Below are positions 54,501 to 63,073 of a stretch of DNA of 64,000 bases, one piece after another. Under the pieces are notes generated by a model. It ran no database searches, was not told where the DNA came from, and saw only the letters and a program-made list of their open reading frames with translations. A program made the position numbers and the translations under genes. The stretch is from Ancylomarina salipaludis (lineage in GTDB: Bacteria > Bacteroidota > Bacteroidia > Bacteroidales > Marinifilaceae): positions 186,001 through 250,000 of the forward strand of contig NZ_SAXA01000004.1 in NCBI RefSeq assembly GCF_004122035.1. Reading direction: 5' to 3'. Each line of letters starts with the position of its first letter. Position 1 is the first letter of the stretch.

Positions 54501-55220
54501 ATGAATAAATACCTATTAATAAGCTTCTTCCTTTTAGTTGGCGTGTGCGGACGAAATGGGGAAGCCAGAGCTCAAAAGATGAATTACAAGCAGTTGCGAC
54601 ATAAAATGGTGAAGGAACAAATTGAAGCTCGGGGCATTAACGATAAGGATGTCATTAAAGCCATGCAAAAGGTCGAACGTCATCTGTTTGTGCCCATTCA
54701 GTTTCGTCATTTAGCCTATTCTGATTCGCCATTGCCTATTGGCTTTGGGCAAACTATATCTCAGCCTTATATCGTTGGAATTATGACCCAATTATTGGAT
54801 ATTAATCCTGATAGTAAGGTTTTAGAGATTGGTACAGGTTCGGGCTATCAGGCAGCTATACTGGGAGAGTTGTGTAAGGAGGTTTATAGCATCGAAATTG
54901 TTGAAGGCCTGGCTCTGAAAGCAAAATCGACAATAGAATCATTAAACTACGACAACTTGCATTTGAAATGGGGAGATGGTTATATGGGATGGGAGGAACA
55001 TGCGCCTTATGACGCTATTATCGTAACCTGTTCGCCGAGCAAGATTCCACAGCCTTTGATCGATCAGTTGGGTGAAAATGGTAATTTGGTGATTCCAATT
55101 GGTGCTAAAAATGTAAAGAGTTTGGTCCTTTTGAAAAAAATAGATGGTGAACTTGTTCGAAAAGATGTGATTCCGGTTCGTTTTGTCCCAATGATTGATG
55201 AAAAGGGCAGAGAATATTAA
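54501..55220 (+). CDS. pcm: Protein-L-isoaspartate O-methyltransferase with signal peptide
   Basis: About 239 aa from ATG 54501. The first 25 residues form a signal peptide (MNKYLLISFFLLVGV, cleavage after ARA). The rest is a complete PCMT: ERHLFVP, the Ser in GQTISQPYIVGIM, the SAM-binding LEIGTGSGYQAAIL, DGYMGWEEHAPYDAIIVTCS and the tail VRFVPM. It repairs isoaspartyl residues with SAM. Export is surprising because SAM is cytoplasmic. The upstream ATG at 54447 would only extend the N-terminus. Confidence 0.88.
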   Translation: MNKYLLISFFLLVGVCGRNGEARAQKMNYKQLRHKMVKEQIEARGINDKDVIKAMQKVERHLFVPIQFRHLAYSDSPLPIGFGQTISQPYIVGIMTQLLDINPDSKVLEIGTGSGYQAAILGELCKEVYSIEIVEGLALKAKSTIESLNYDNLHLKWGDGYMGWEEHAPYDAIIVTCSPSKIPQPLIDQLGENGNLVIPIGAKNVKSLVLLKKIDGELVRKDVIPVRFVPMIDEKGREY

Positions 55221-55238
55221 ATAATACAGACTTAAAAC

Positions 55239-55273
55239 AAAAACGCTCGTTCCTGATGGAACGAGCGTTTTTA
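55239..55273. terminator. Bidirectional terminator between pcm and the C69 dipeptidase gene
   Basis: Perfect 15-bp stem AAAAACGCTCGTTCC / GGAACGAGCGTTTTT with loop TGAT. Serves both converging genes. Confidence 0.95.
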
Positions 55274-55289
55274 GTTTCTATTTACAGGC

Positions 55290-56903
55290 TTAGAATCCCA
55301 AGCCAAATTTTCCCCAATACTTGTTTTCCAATTCTTTCCAGCGAAGCATTGTGGCTCCGGTGAAGTCTTTGGTGTATTGATTTAGAAGCTTACGAGCTTC
55401 ATCTTTCTGACCTGCTTTAATCAGTTTCTCGATTTTAGTTTCAAGAATTGCGCCATCTTCAAGACCTTTGGTCTCAAAGTGTGCAACATCAGCCATCATT
55501 TCTTCACGTGTGGTTTGCCATTCAACAGTGGCTAATTTGTTGGCTTTACGATAAGCCCAAATAGCGGCATCAGCACGGAAACGCTTTTGTCCGCAGTAAT
55601 TGAATGATTCAGGTAATTCAGTTGTACCAGCATATATCGGAATACGCGGACTTTGACCCGGATTGTCAAATGAGAACCATGCTACACCACCAATTTCATC
55701 AGGTAACCAATCTCTCAATTGTGTAACAAATGAATAAGAACACCACGATACAGCAACGGTACGCTGGTATTCAATGGTTCCTTCTTTCAGAAAATTACTT
55801 AAGTTGCGGGTGTTACCCGTTGGCCAGGGATGTGCATTAGGAGCAATTACAGTGTCCTGACCAATCACTTCTTTTTTGTCATTGTATCTTTTCTTAATCA
55901 CCTTAAGATTCTGAGTCATGTCATATTGAGTGCCTTCATAGGTTTCTCTGTACATAGCCATCACGTCATACACAGAGATTTTTTTATCAGGTTTTACTGA
56001 AAAAGGCAATTCATCAGCTTCAAAATCAAGATTCAGTGAAGGAGCGAAGTGATTTAAAACGAAAAACTCACGAATTTTGAAAGGTTTCTCAACGCCACCA
56101 TAGACTTCCCAGAATTTGAATTCTTTTTTGCCATCCCAACGCTTCAAACGTTTAGCCGCTTCAAAGACGTTATCCGATGCCATAAAATAGTCTGAATTCT
56201 TAAGATCAAGTTTTCCAATTCGGGAAATGTTAGCAGAAATACCTACGTGATCGTCAGGAATACGTTGTGCGGCCCAAACGCCACCAATCTGATCCGGACC
56301 TTCACCAAAGATTTCTAGTTGCCAAACTTCTTTCTTATCAGCTATTGTGATGCATTCACCCCAATCGCCGTAACCATGTTTTTTTATCAGTTTGCCAATT
56401 AGCTTGATCGCATCGCGAGCCGTTGTGCAACGCTGCAGAGCAATACGTTCCAATTCTTCAATCAGAAACATCCCTTTATCGTTAACCAATTCTTCGGGGC
56501 CAACAATGGTTGTTTCTCCAATAGCAAGTTGTTTTTCGTTAAGACATGGGTAAGCGGTATTTAAATAGGCAAAAGTCGATTTTGCTTCATCAATTTCACC
56601 CGCAAGTTCAACCTTTCTTTGATCCCAGGCCGTTTCTGTTTTCAAAGTTCCTTTGTAGACCTTATGAGTCTCTTTTTTGTCAAACTTTTGAGCATTTTCT
56701 ATGCTTAACCAGGTGCGGTAACGTCCGTCGCAGGTATGACTGGTAATAACAGAACCATCGGTTGTTGCTTTTTTACCGACCATAATACTGGTACAGCTTT
56801 CCCCAAAAAACGGATCGTTTTTTTGTTCTAAAGCGCCTTGAGCATAAGTAAATTGCAGTGCAATACTCAAGCTCATAAGGGCTAATAAAAATGTTTTTTT
56901 CAT
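55290..56903 (-). CDS. Exported C69-family dipeptidase
   Basis: A 537-aa precursor with a signal peptide ending TYAQG. The Ntn-hydrolase nucleophile is Cys37 in GESCTSIMVG, followed by ATTDGSVITSHTCDG. Further family motifs: GIGETTI-like AIGETTIVGP, GYGDWGECITIADKKEVWQLEIF and SWCSYSFVTQLRDWLP. C69 enzymes hydrolyse dipeptides with broad specificity. Active-site maturation would expose the Cys if the N-terminal part is removed. Periplasmic or secreted. Confidence 0.93.
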   Translation of the reverse strand: MKKTFLLALMSLSIALQFTYAQGALEQKNDPFFGESCTSIMVGKKATTDGSVITSHTCDGRYRTWLSIENAQKFDKKETHKVYKGTLKTETAWDQRKVELAGEIDEAKSTFAYLNTAYPCLNEKQLAIGETTIVGPEELVNDKGMFLIEELERIALQRCTTARDAIKLIGKLIKKHGYGDWGECITIADKKEVWQLEIFGEGPDQIGGVWAAQRIPDDHVGISANISRIGKLDLKNSDYFMASDNVFEAAKRLKRWDGKKEFKFWEVYGGVEKPFKIREFFVLNHFAPSLNLDFEADELPFSVKPDKKISVYDVMAMYRETYEGTQYDMTQNLKVIKKRYNDKKEVIGQDTVIAPNAHPWPTGNTRNLSNFLKEGTIEYQRTVAVSWCSYSFVTQLRDWLPDEIGGVAWFSFDNPGQSPRIPIYAGTTELPESFNYCGQKRFRADAAIWAYRKANKLATVEWQTTREEMMADVAHFETKGLEDGAILETKIEKLIKAGQKDEARKLLNQYTKDFTGATMLRWKELENKYWGKFGLGF

Positions 56904-57199
56904 GTGTTGTTTAAAAAGGTTTATTATTGGTTTTAACAGCTATTTCTAGCTAGGGTTGTGTTCTGTAAAAATTCAGATGCCCAATATAGTTTATTTACAA
57001 TTGCTATTTCATGATAAATGCAATGTTTATAGACAGATTTTTTTGATGAAAAAGAGTGGAGCTTCCGGTTTGAAAGATTGAAGCTGTTAAATAATGCTTA
57101 ACATCTGCATATTGTTTTTAATTATTTGAAATTAAACTTAACTTGAAGTCTCAAATTTTCATGAGTCATTTCATAACAAAACAATATAAAACACAGATT

Positions 57200-58360
57200 A
57201 TGAATAATTTCGATTTTTACAATCCCGTTAAGATTCTTTTTGGAAAAGGGAAAATTTCAGAATTAAATAAACATATCCCTGCAGATGCTAAAATTTTAGT
57301 CACTTATGGTGGGGGAAGCATTAAGAAAAATGGCGTTTACGATCAGGTAATGGCTGCTTTGGATGGTTATAATGTAAAAGAGTTTGGCGGTATTGAACCC
57401 AATCCGCATTTTGAAACTCTGATGAAAGCCGTTGAGTTTGTAAAAGCTGAAGAGATTGATTTTTTATTGGCCGTTGGTGGGGGTTCGGTTCTTGACGGAA
57501 CTAAATTTATTGCGGCGGCATCATGTTATAAAGGCGAAGATGCCTGGGACATTTTGGCAAAACGAGCACGTGTTGAGTCGGCAATTGATTTGGGTGCTGT
57601 TTTAACGCTTGCAGCTACAGGTTCTGAAATGAACAGCGGTGGTGTTATTACAAAAGTGGCGACCAAAGAGAAACTCGCTTTTGGTTCGCCTTTATTGTTT
57701 CCTAAATTCTCAATTTTAGATCCGGAAGTGACTTATTCTCTTCCAAAGAGACAAATAGCAAATGGTATTGCCGATGCTTTTGTTCATGTGATGGAACAAT
57801 ACCTGACTTATCCGGTGAATTCGCCTGTTCAGGATCGTTTTGCAGAAGGTCTGTTGATGACTTTGATTGAAGAAGGCACCAAGGCTTACAATTCTGAAAC
57901 ACCAAATTATGACGAGTATGCCAATGTGATGTGGGCTGCAACTATGGCTCTGAATGGATTGATTGGTGCTGGTGTACAAAGTGACTGGGCAACGCATATG
58001 ATTGGCCACGAGCTGACCGCTTTTCATGGTATCGACCACGCTGTTACACTAGCGATTGTGCTTCCGGGTTTGATGACTCATCTAAAGGACAAGCGAAACG
58101 TAAAACTATTGCAATATGCTGAGAGAGTCTGGAAGATTACCGAAGGAAGCGAGGAGGAAAGAATAGCGATGGCTATCGTGAAAACCGAGGACTTTTTCAA
58201 TCGAATTGGTATTCAAACCCGTTTGAGTCAGCATAAGGTAGGACGAGCGACCATTGATACCATTATCAAACGATTTACTGACAGACAACTGCCATCTATT
58301 GGCATGCTGCCTGATGTGAAAATTGAAGATGCAGAAAAGATTCTAGTCGATAGATTATAA
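57200..58360 (+). CDS. yqhD: Iron-containing alcohol dehydrogenase, YqhD/BDH type
   Basis: About 386 aa from ATG 57200 (MNNFDFYNPVKILFGKGKI); an ATG at 57143 would add a poor extension. Cofactor loop GGGSVLDGTKFIAA, ATGSEMNSGGVI, and the metal ligands in HELTAFHGIDHAVTLAIVLPG. YqhD-type enzymes reduce aldehydes with NADPH using a divalent metal and protect against short reactive aldehydes. Followed by a weak terminator-like hairpin at 58371-58402. Confidence 0.92.
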   Translation: MNNFDFYNPVKILFGKGKISELNKHIPADAKILVTYGGGSIKKNGVYDQVMAALDGYNVKEFGGIEPNPHFETLMKAVEFVKAEEIDFLLAVGGGSVLDGTKFIAAASCYKGEDAWDILAKRARVESAIDLGAVLTLAATGSEMNSGGVITKVATKEKLAFGSPLLFPKFSILDPEVTYSLPKRQIANGIADAFVHVMEQYLTYPVNSPVQDRFAEGLLMTLIEEGTKAYNSETPNYDEYANVMWAATMALNGLIGAGVQSDWATHMIGHELTAFHGIDHAVTLAIVLPGLMTHLKDKRNVKLLQYAERVWKITEGSEEERIAMAIVKTEDFFNRIGIQTRLSQHKVGRATIDTIIKRFTDRQLPSIGMLPDVKIEDAEKILVDRL

Positions 58361-58370
58361 AAAATAAGTT

Positions 58371-58406
58371 GGAGAGCTTGCGTCTGAGGATGTGAGCTCT
58401 TTCTTT
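58371..58406 (+). terminator. Weak terminator after yqhD
   Basis: Stem GGAGAGCT / AGCTCTTT (6 bp plus G-T pairs) followed by a broken T stretch. Confidence 0.45.
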
Positions 58407-58435
58407 AACCCTTTTACGAACCAATACTTTCCCTA

Positions 58436-58861
58436 ATGAAACAATTCCGCTATGTATTCGTCAATCTATTAATTTTATTAGCTCCAATTTATGGTAACTG
58501 GGATTTGATTAGTAAGGGAGAGCGGTGTCAGGGAACAGTGGTTGATATAAAAGAGATCAAACAGCAGTTGTTCTACGAAACGTACCCGATTATTAACTAT
58601 AGAGTGGGAGATAAGACCTACAAGATACAAGGGCCTGAGAATGCTGACTATCCTATTGGGAAACAATTGGAGCTTGTTTATCCAAAGGACAAACCCTCTG
58701 CTGCGATTATTTATTCAGTGTCTGGTTTTTTGAGTCAGTGGTACACCATTCTGGCCTTGGTACTCCTTATTTTATGGAATGCATTTTACCTGAGCTTCCT
58801 AAAAGGGAAGCCCGCATACACCCGTTCAGCTAATACCAATAAGAATAAGTTGTTGGAATAG
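58436..58861 (+). CDS. DUF3592-type small membrane protein
   Basis: A 141-aa protein with an N-terminal membrane segment, an extramembrane beta part (RCQGTVVDIKE; YPIINYRVGDKTY; PIGKQLELVYPKDKPSAAII) and a C-terminal helix (WYTILALVLLILW). The RCQGTV...YPIINY...G..LEVVYDP pattern is that of DUF3592. Function unknown. 75 nt after yqhD. Confidence 0.82.
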   Translation: MKQFRYVFVNLLILLAPIYGNWDLISKGERCQGTVVDIKEIKQQLFYETYPIINYRVGDKTYKIQGPENADYPIGKQLELVYPKDKPSAAIIYSVSGFLSQWYTILALVLLILWNAFYLSFLKGKPAYTRSANTNKNKLLE

Positions 58862-58863
58862 AA

Positions 58864-59133
58864 TTAATTCGTAGCGACTTTTTGAACCTTCAGCAAACGA
58901 AAGATCAGTCTCTCAGCCCAAGTGGGAAGATAAGAAGCAATCTTTACGATGATTTGTTTGCCAAGAAGATATAAGGCTGAATAGAAAAAGACCTTATTGA
59001 TTATATAGGTCCCTGCAATGATCAGTAATTTGTTTTCGGCAGGTAAGTTTAAAAAAGGAAAAGTGAGGTAAAGTAAAAAGGTTATACCTGCTAAAGTCAT
59101 TAAAATATAACCAATCAATTTCTTCGAATTCAT
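58864..59133 (-). CDS. Small membrane protein (transporter-suffix-like)
   Basis: An 89-aa protein with two hydrophobic segments (about 8-28 and 37-58) followed by an amphipathic, basic tail (WAERLIFRLLKVQKV). It resembles the short two-helix 'transporter suffix' proteins (LGYILM; GTYIINKVFFYSALYLLGKQI). It converges with the DUF3592 gene with 2 nt between stops. Function unknown. Confidence 0.65.
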   Translation of the reverse strand: MNSKKLIGYILMTLAGITFLLYLTFPFLNLPAENKLLIIAGTYIINKVFFYSALYLLGKQIIVKIASYLPTWAERLIFRLLKVQKVATN

Positions 59134-59267
59134 ACGCCCCTATTGGTATTATTGTTTTAAAATCTAACTGTAGGAAGAGTTAATTTTTACAATTCGGTAC
59201 GCAATGTAGTGTTTTTTAGAGATATATGGCCGTTTGAAATGTTAAAAAGATATAAAGATCTTAAAAG

Positions 59268-59302
59268 GAAGGCATTGAAATACAATTTTCAATGCCTTTT
59301 AT
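59268..59302. terminator. Terminator of sdaA
   Basis: 12-bp stem AAGGCATTGAAA / TTTCAATGCCTT (59269-59280, 59287-59298) with T-rich flanks on both strands. Confidence 0.85.
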
Positions 59303-59315
59303 TTTTACAATATAG

Positions 59316-60527
59316 TTAGCCTTTTTTGATGACAGGCCTTACAATTCTTGCTAAACCGCCCAAACTGGTTTCCCGATATTTCGATTGCAAATCTTTACCT
59401 GTTTGCATCATTGTTTCAACAACCTGATCGAAAGAAACCTTGTGCGAACCGTCAGAAAAAAGAGAGTAGACGGCACATTCTCGGGCTTTTTGCGAAATAA
59501 AGGCATTTCGTTCGATACACGGAATCTGTACATAACCGTCAACCGGATCGCAGGTTAGTCCTAAATTGTGTTCAAAACCCATTTCGGCAGCATATTCAAC
59601 CTGTTTGGGCGTACCACCCATAATTTGTGCAGCAGCACCGGCAGCCATTGCACATGCCGTTCCTAATTCGCCCTGACAGCCAACTTCTGCGCCTGAAATA
59701 GAACCATTGGTTTTGACAATATTTCCAATCAGACCAGCGGTTGCCAAGCCACGAATGATTCGCTTATCGCTGTATTCCTGATCCACCTTAAGGAAATAAA
59801 GTACAGAAGGCACAACACCCGAAGCACCACAGGTTGGTGCAGTAACCACCTTACCACTGGCTGCATTTTCTTCGGCAACGGCCAAGGCAGCGGCAAAAAT
59901 TAGTCCAATATTCCCGGTTGACCCGGTTGTGGTTTTGGAGCGGATGTAATAGGAGCCAGCCTTACGGGCAATTCGTAAAGTGCCGGGCAAAACGCCTTCT
60001 TCTTCCAGTCCACGTGCGATTGAATCTTTCATCACTTCCCATACATCTTCGAGGAAAGACCAGATTTCTTTGCCTTCGCAAAACTCCACATATTCCCAAA
60101 ACGATCGTCCTTCTTCAATACACCAGGCCAGAATATCATTCATGGTGGTCAGTTCGTAAACCTGACTGGCATCGTTTAAAAGACCTGTGTTGTCGCGTAA
60201 ATCGCCACCGCCAACAGAGTAAACCTCCCAGGCATCAATAACTTTATCGCCCTCTATGGCTTCAAAAAGTAAACCGTTGGGGTGAAGAGGCAATTCAATT
60301 TCGGGTTTCCAGATAATTTCAACATCCAAAGGCTTAATTACAGTTTCGATCACCTTATCGGTACCGTGCCCCACACCGGTAGCCGCAAGGCTTCCGTAAA
60401 GGGTCACACGAAAACTTTTGATGGTGGGATGTTTGTCGATAAACATTTTAGCTGCCCGCCCCGGAGCAATGGTATGACTGCTTGATGGGCCATAACCTAT
60501 TTTGTAGAGTTCTCTTAATGATTGCAT
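59316..60527 (-). CDS. sdaA: L-serine ammonia-lyase (iron-sulfur, single chain)
   Basis: A 403-aa enzyme with fused beta and alpha domains. N-terminal GYGPSSSHTIAPGRAA, central KTTTGSTGNIG, and APTCGASGVVPSVLYFL with one of the Cys ligands of the 4Fe-4S cluster; others in LGLTCDPVDGYVQIPCIERN. It converts serine to pyruvate and ammonia in the cytoplasm. The cluster is oxygen-sensitive, in line with an anaerobic or facultative life. A -7 box is at 60556-60563. Confidence 0.95.
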   Translation of the reverse strand: MQSLRELYKIGYGPSSSHTIAPGRAAKMFIDKHPTIKSFRVTLYGSLAATGVGHGTDKVIETVIKPLDVEIIWKPEIELPLHPNGLLFEAIEGDKVIDAWEVYSVGGGDLRDNTGLLNDASQVYELTTMNDILAWCIEEGRSFWEYVEFCEGKEIWSFLEDVWEVMKDSIARGLEEEGVLPGTLRIARKAGSYYIRSKTTTGSTGNIGLIFAAALAVAEENAASGKVVTAPTCGASGVVPSVLYFLKVDQEYSDKRIIRGLATAGLIGNIVKTNGSISGAEVGCQGELGTACAMAAGAAAQIMGGTPKQVEYAAEMGFEHNLGLTCDPVDGYVQIPCIERNAFISQKARECAVYSLFSDGSHKVSFDQVVETMMQTGKDLQSKYRETSLGGLARIVRPVIKKG

Positions 60528-60555
60528 GATTGTTTGAAGTATTTAATGTTTCCGG

Positions 60556-60563
60556 CAAATGTA
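60556..60563 (-). promoter_or_regulatory. -7 promoter box of sdaA
   Basis: Minus strand TACATTTG. No clear -33 element. Start near 60549, giving a leader of about 22 nt. Confidence 0.6.
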
Positions 60564-60711
60564 AGAAATTCTGTTAGATTGTTGATCTTATTGTGATATT
60601 TAGTGCCTGGTGTTAGATCTGAAACATTAAGCCGACTTAAATGCTTTATTTATTGAGTAAACATCACTGGAATTCAATATTATTCAGAATAAATACAGAA
60701 GTCTTTAAAAA

Positions 60712-60861
60712 CAAAAAAACGAACACCGGCACGAGCCAATATTCGTTTTAAGTTTCAGGTATCTATCCACTGCCTTATATTGTCTTCCAGCCGGGAATGC
60801 CATTGGATCGAGATTATAGAATAACTCACACCCCGATAAGAAGAAATATAAAACCAGCCAA
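60712..60861 (-). ncRNA. Candidate structured RNA of about 150 nt
   Basis: On the minus strand a TACCTTTG box (60874-60867) faces this segment and an intrinsic terminator ends it: AAACGAA / TTCGTTT (60717-60723, 60742-60748) followed by T7. Inside, 60843-60854 pairs with 60745-60756 (10 of 12 bp). ATCCA/TGGAT (60765-60769, 60804-60808) closes an apical part with a TTCC/GGAA hairpin. A rod with an internal open region and an apical hairpin is reminiscent of 6S RNA, but I cannot assign it. No ORF fits. Confidence 0.5.
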
Positions 60862-60866
60862 CGCCG

Positions 60867-60874
60867 CAAAGGTA
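60867..60874 (-). promoter_or_regulatory. -7 promoter box of the candidate RNA
   Basis: TACCTTTG on the minus strand; the -33 region (CTTT) is weak. Confidence 0.45.
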
Positions 60875-61474
60875 GTAAAAAGATAATTCGAAGAAAGCAT
60901 CATTCCAATTCATTTATTGGGCTGATTTAAGGTGAGTTTGTTCTTTTGTTTTGATTAAACAATACATATAAGCTCATTTTCCCATTTTACGATCAAATAC
61001 TGATGTTTATCTCTATTAATAAAAGGCTTATCATGAAAATTTAAATTTGATAAAAAAATATTTTTTACTGATTGGCGCATGAAAGCCTAATAATTACAGT
61101 GTATTTGGTTTGTTGTGAACGTGTATTTTTTACTGACCAATGACACTATTTGTATGATTAGTTGAATTAATAATTGGACATTAAAGAAATTTATCCTTAA
61201 CTTAGTATCACGGTTTAACCTCCAAGGCGTACTGGATTACAGATCATAAACCTTGTTTTTTGACTGTAAGTTGATTCTGAATATAAACAAAACGTATTTT
61301 GTATTGACTGAAACTCTCACCTCGATACCGATATCAATCGGAACCTTCGCTGTCAGCCATCTACGATTAGAGAATTATTTCATCCTTAAAAAAACAAAGC
61401 ACTTTACTTTCATAATTATTTGAAGCATTTGCAGTATGTCCTGCAAAGCGAGTTGTAACAAATTCAAGACTTGC
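60875..61474. other. Gene-poor region
   Basis: About 600 nt without a supported gene. One weak terminator-like hairpin GGTTTA / TAAACC (61212-61217, 61247-61252) with a long loop precedes a T stretch. Nothing else was found. Confidence 0.4.
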
Positions 61475-61698
61475 TTCAAGCCATTCAGAAACAGGTTTAT
61501 GGCATTCAAGAGCTGCTTCAAGCCATTCAGAAGCAGGTTTATGGCATTCAAGAGCTGCTCCAAGCCATTCAGAAGTAGGTTTATGGCATTCAAGAGCTGC
61601 TCCAAGCCATTCAGAAGCAGGTTTATGGCATTCAAGAGCTGCTTCAAGCCATTCAGAAGCAGGTTTATGGCATTCAAGAGCTGCTCTAAGCTATTCAA
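61375..61698 (-). CDS. Possible repeat protein of leucine-rich 14-residue units (doubtful)
   Basis: A 107-aa frame starting MNSLEQLLNAINLLLNG, built of 14-residue amphipathic units with Lys/Glu alternating at one position (GLKQ/GLEQ), then LQLALQDILQML and a hydrophobic-basic end. Several differences between units are silent or conservative in this frame. No promoter box, no signal peptide and no known family. It could be a chance product of the tandem repeat. Confidence 0.25.
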   Translation of the reverse strand: MNSLEQLLNAINLLLNGLKQLLNAINLLLNGLEQLLNAINLLLNGLEQLLNAINLLLNGLKQLLNAINLFLNGLKQVLNLLQLALQDILQMLQIIMKVKCFVFLRMK

Positions 61699-61726
61699 AA
61701 GCAGGTTTATGGCATTCCGGAACAGC
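61475..61726. repeat. 42-bp tandem repeat, six units
   Basis: Units start at 61475, 61517, 61559, 61601, 61643 and 61685. The first five differ at one to three positions; the sixth is diverged. Because 42 is a multiple of 3, frames on both strands stay open. On the minus strand it reads as a 14-residue repeat (LLNAINLLLNGLEQ) inside a 107-aa ORF (61375-61698). Most units can also pair GAAGCAG with CTGCTTC. Neither a coding nor a structural role is proven. Confidence 0.85.
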
Positions 61727-62018
61727 TGAAAAGCTTGTTTGAATAGCTAAAGCGAATACAGTTAAGAGGTGAATTTTGAAATTTACAGCCTCCTGATAAA
61801 GTCAAAGTAAAGACAAAAATGAAGATTGATAAGGACCAGGAAAATGGCTGAAAGCCCCATGAAATAAGATCTTCATCAATTAGGCTTATCCGTGTTAAAT
61901 GACTGAACTGTTTGTGTCATACAAACGATTCGAGTGTTAATCATGCAGTATAATTTAAGGAAGAGCTCTGCTTTTCATATGCTCTCGATTTATTTGTACT
62001 GCCTAAAACCCAACTAAC

Positions 62019-62942
62019 ATGAATACGTATGATAGTTTAAAAGTAAACGCATATATCGACACAAACCAATTGTTGGTGAAGAATATAAGCTGTTATGAAA
62101 CCGATGTAAGGACGAAAGCAGAAGTTGACTCATTTTCAAGTTTATTGGCATCTTTATTAAGTTATTCCAATAAAATGGACGAACCCCTGGGCTGGTTGAT
62201 TGCTGATAAAAATACCATAAAAGCATCTCTTCTTCCGCAGCTTTACCTTGTAGTAAATGCTTTAGAGTGTTTGGCTGATAACCTTTCGGATAGTTCGATG
62301 CTACAGAAGGTGTCTATCTCGAATGCCGAATTGAGGCGAATGTCTGAGGTTAAGTTTACAGTCTATACCAAACAGGCCTTAGTTATATGTCGGGAACATA
62401 TCGATGAATTGACGCCTTATGGATTAACAGAGGCTAAACTTGTAAGCCTGGAAACTGATTTTGCTTCTTTTGAAAAAAAAATAATAGAGTATAAGATTCG
62501 GATGGATGCAAAGAAAGATGATAAAAAGGGATTTTCCAGCTTAAAGAAAGAGATCAATAGCCTGTTGAATAATAAGCTGGATCGTAGAATCGAGAACCTT
62601 AGAGCAAGCTATCCCAAATTTGTAAGCCAGTATTTTTCCTTGCGTAAAGTTAGCAGACCAGCTCATCATTCGTACGACCTGCTGGGGTATATTACCGATG
62701 CTGCAACGGGCAAGCCTATTGCTTATGGTACGGCTTGGATTGAAAAACTCGATATGAAGGCCGACATCACACAAACCGGGGCCTTTAGGTTTAAGAGCAT
62801 TCCATCGGGTAAATACCAGCTGAGAGTGGAGAATATGGATTACAAGACACTTTATGTGCCAATTAGTCGGTATGCGCCCGAAAAACTGAAGCTGAACTTA
62901 CAAATGGAGGCACTTCCTGTTGAGCAAACGCAGCTTGCCTAA
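62019..62942 (+). CDS. Hypothetical protein with C-terminal carboxypeptidase-regulatory-like domain
   Basis: A 307-aa protein. Residues 1-215 are mainly helical with long charged stretches. Residues about 222-295 form a carboxypeptidase-regulatory-like beta sandwich (LGYITDAATGKPIAYGTAWI; GAFRFKSIPSGKYQLRVENMDYKT), a domain normally found in exported Bacteroidetes proteins. No signal peptide is visible and no earlier in-frame start with one, so it may stay in the cytoplasm or use another export route. I do not recognise the N-terminal part. Terminator follows at 63036. Confidence 0.75.
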   Translation: MNTYDSLKVNAYIDTNQLLVKNISCYETDVRTKAEVDSFSSLLASLLSYSNKMDEPLGWLIADKNTIKASLLPQLYLVVNALECLADNLSDSSMLQKVSISNAELRRMSEVKFTVYTKQALVICREHIDELTPYGLTEAKLVSLETDFASFEKKIIEYKIRMDAKKDDKKGFSSLKKEINSLLNNKLDRRIENLRASYPKFVSQYFSLRKVSRPAHHSYDLLGYITDAATGKPIAYGTAWIEKLDMKADITQTGAFRFKSIPSGKYQLRVENMDYKTLYVPISRYAPEKLKLNLQMEALPVEQTQLA

Positions 62943-63035
62943 GACTTGCTAAAAACTTTCGACAATGGCCATAATTGTTGAAACATCTGCCTGTTTAAAA
63001 AGAGCTTGGAGGTTTCTTTTTAAACAGACAGACCT

Positions 63036-63067
63036 AAGCTGTGGTGTGAGAGCCACAGCTTTTTTTG
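63036..63067 (+). terminator. Terminator after the 307-aa protein gene
   Basis: Perfect 9-bp stem AAGCTGTGG / CCACAGCTT followed by a T-run. Confidence 0.92.
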
Positions 63068-63073
63068 TGTGCG

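Noticed and set aside
61436-61729. A plus-strand ORF across the 42-bp repeats, or a CRISPR array
   Set aside because: The plus frame is open only because the unit is a multiple of three. CRISPR is excluded: there are no unique spacers between units.
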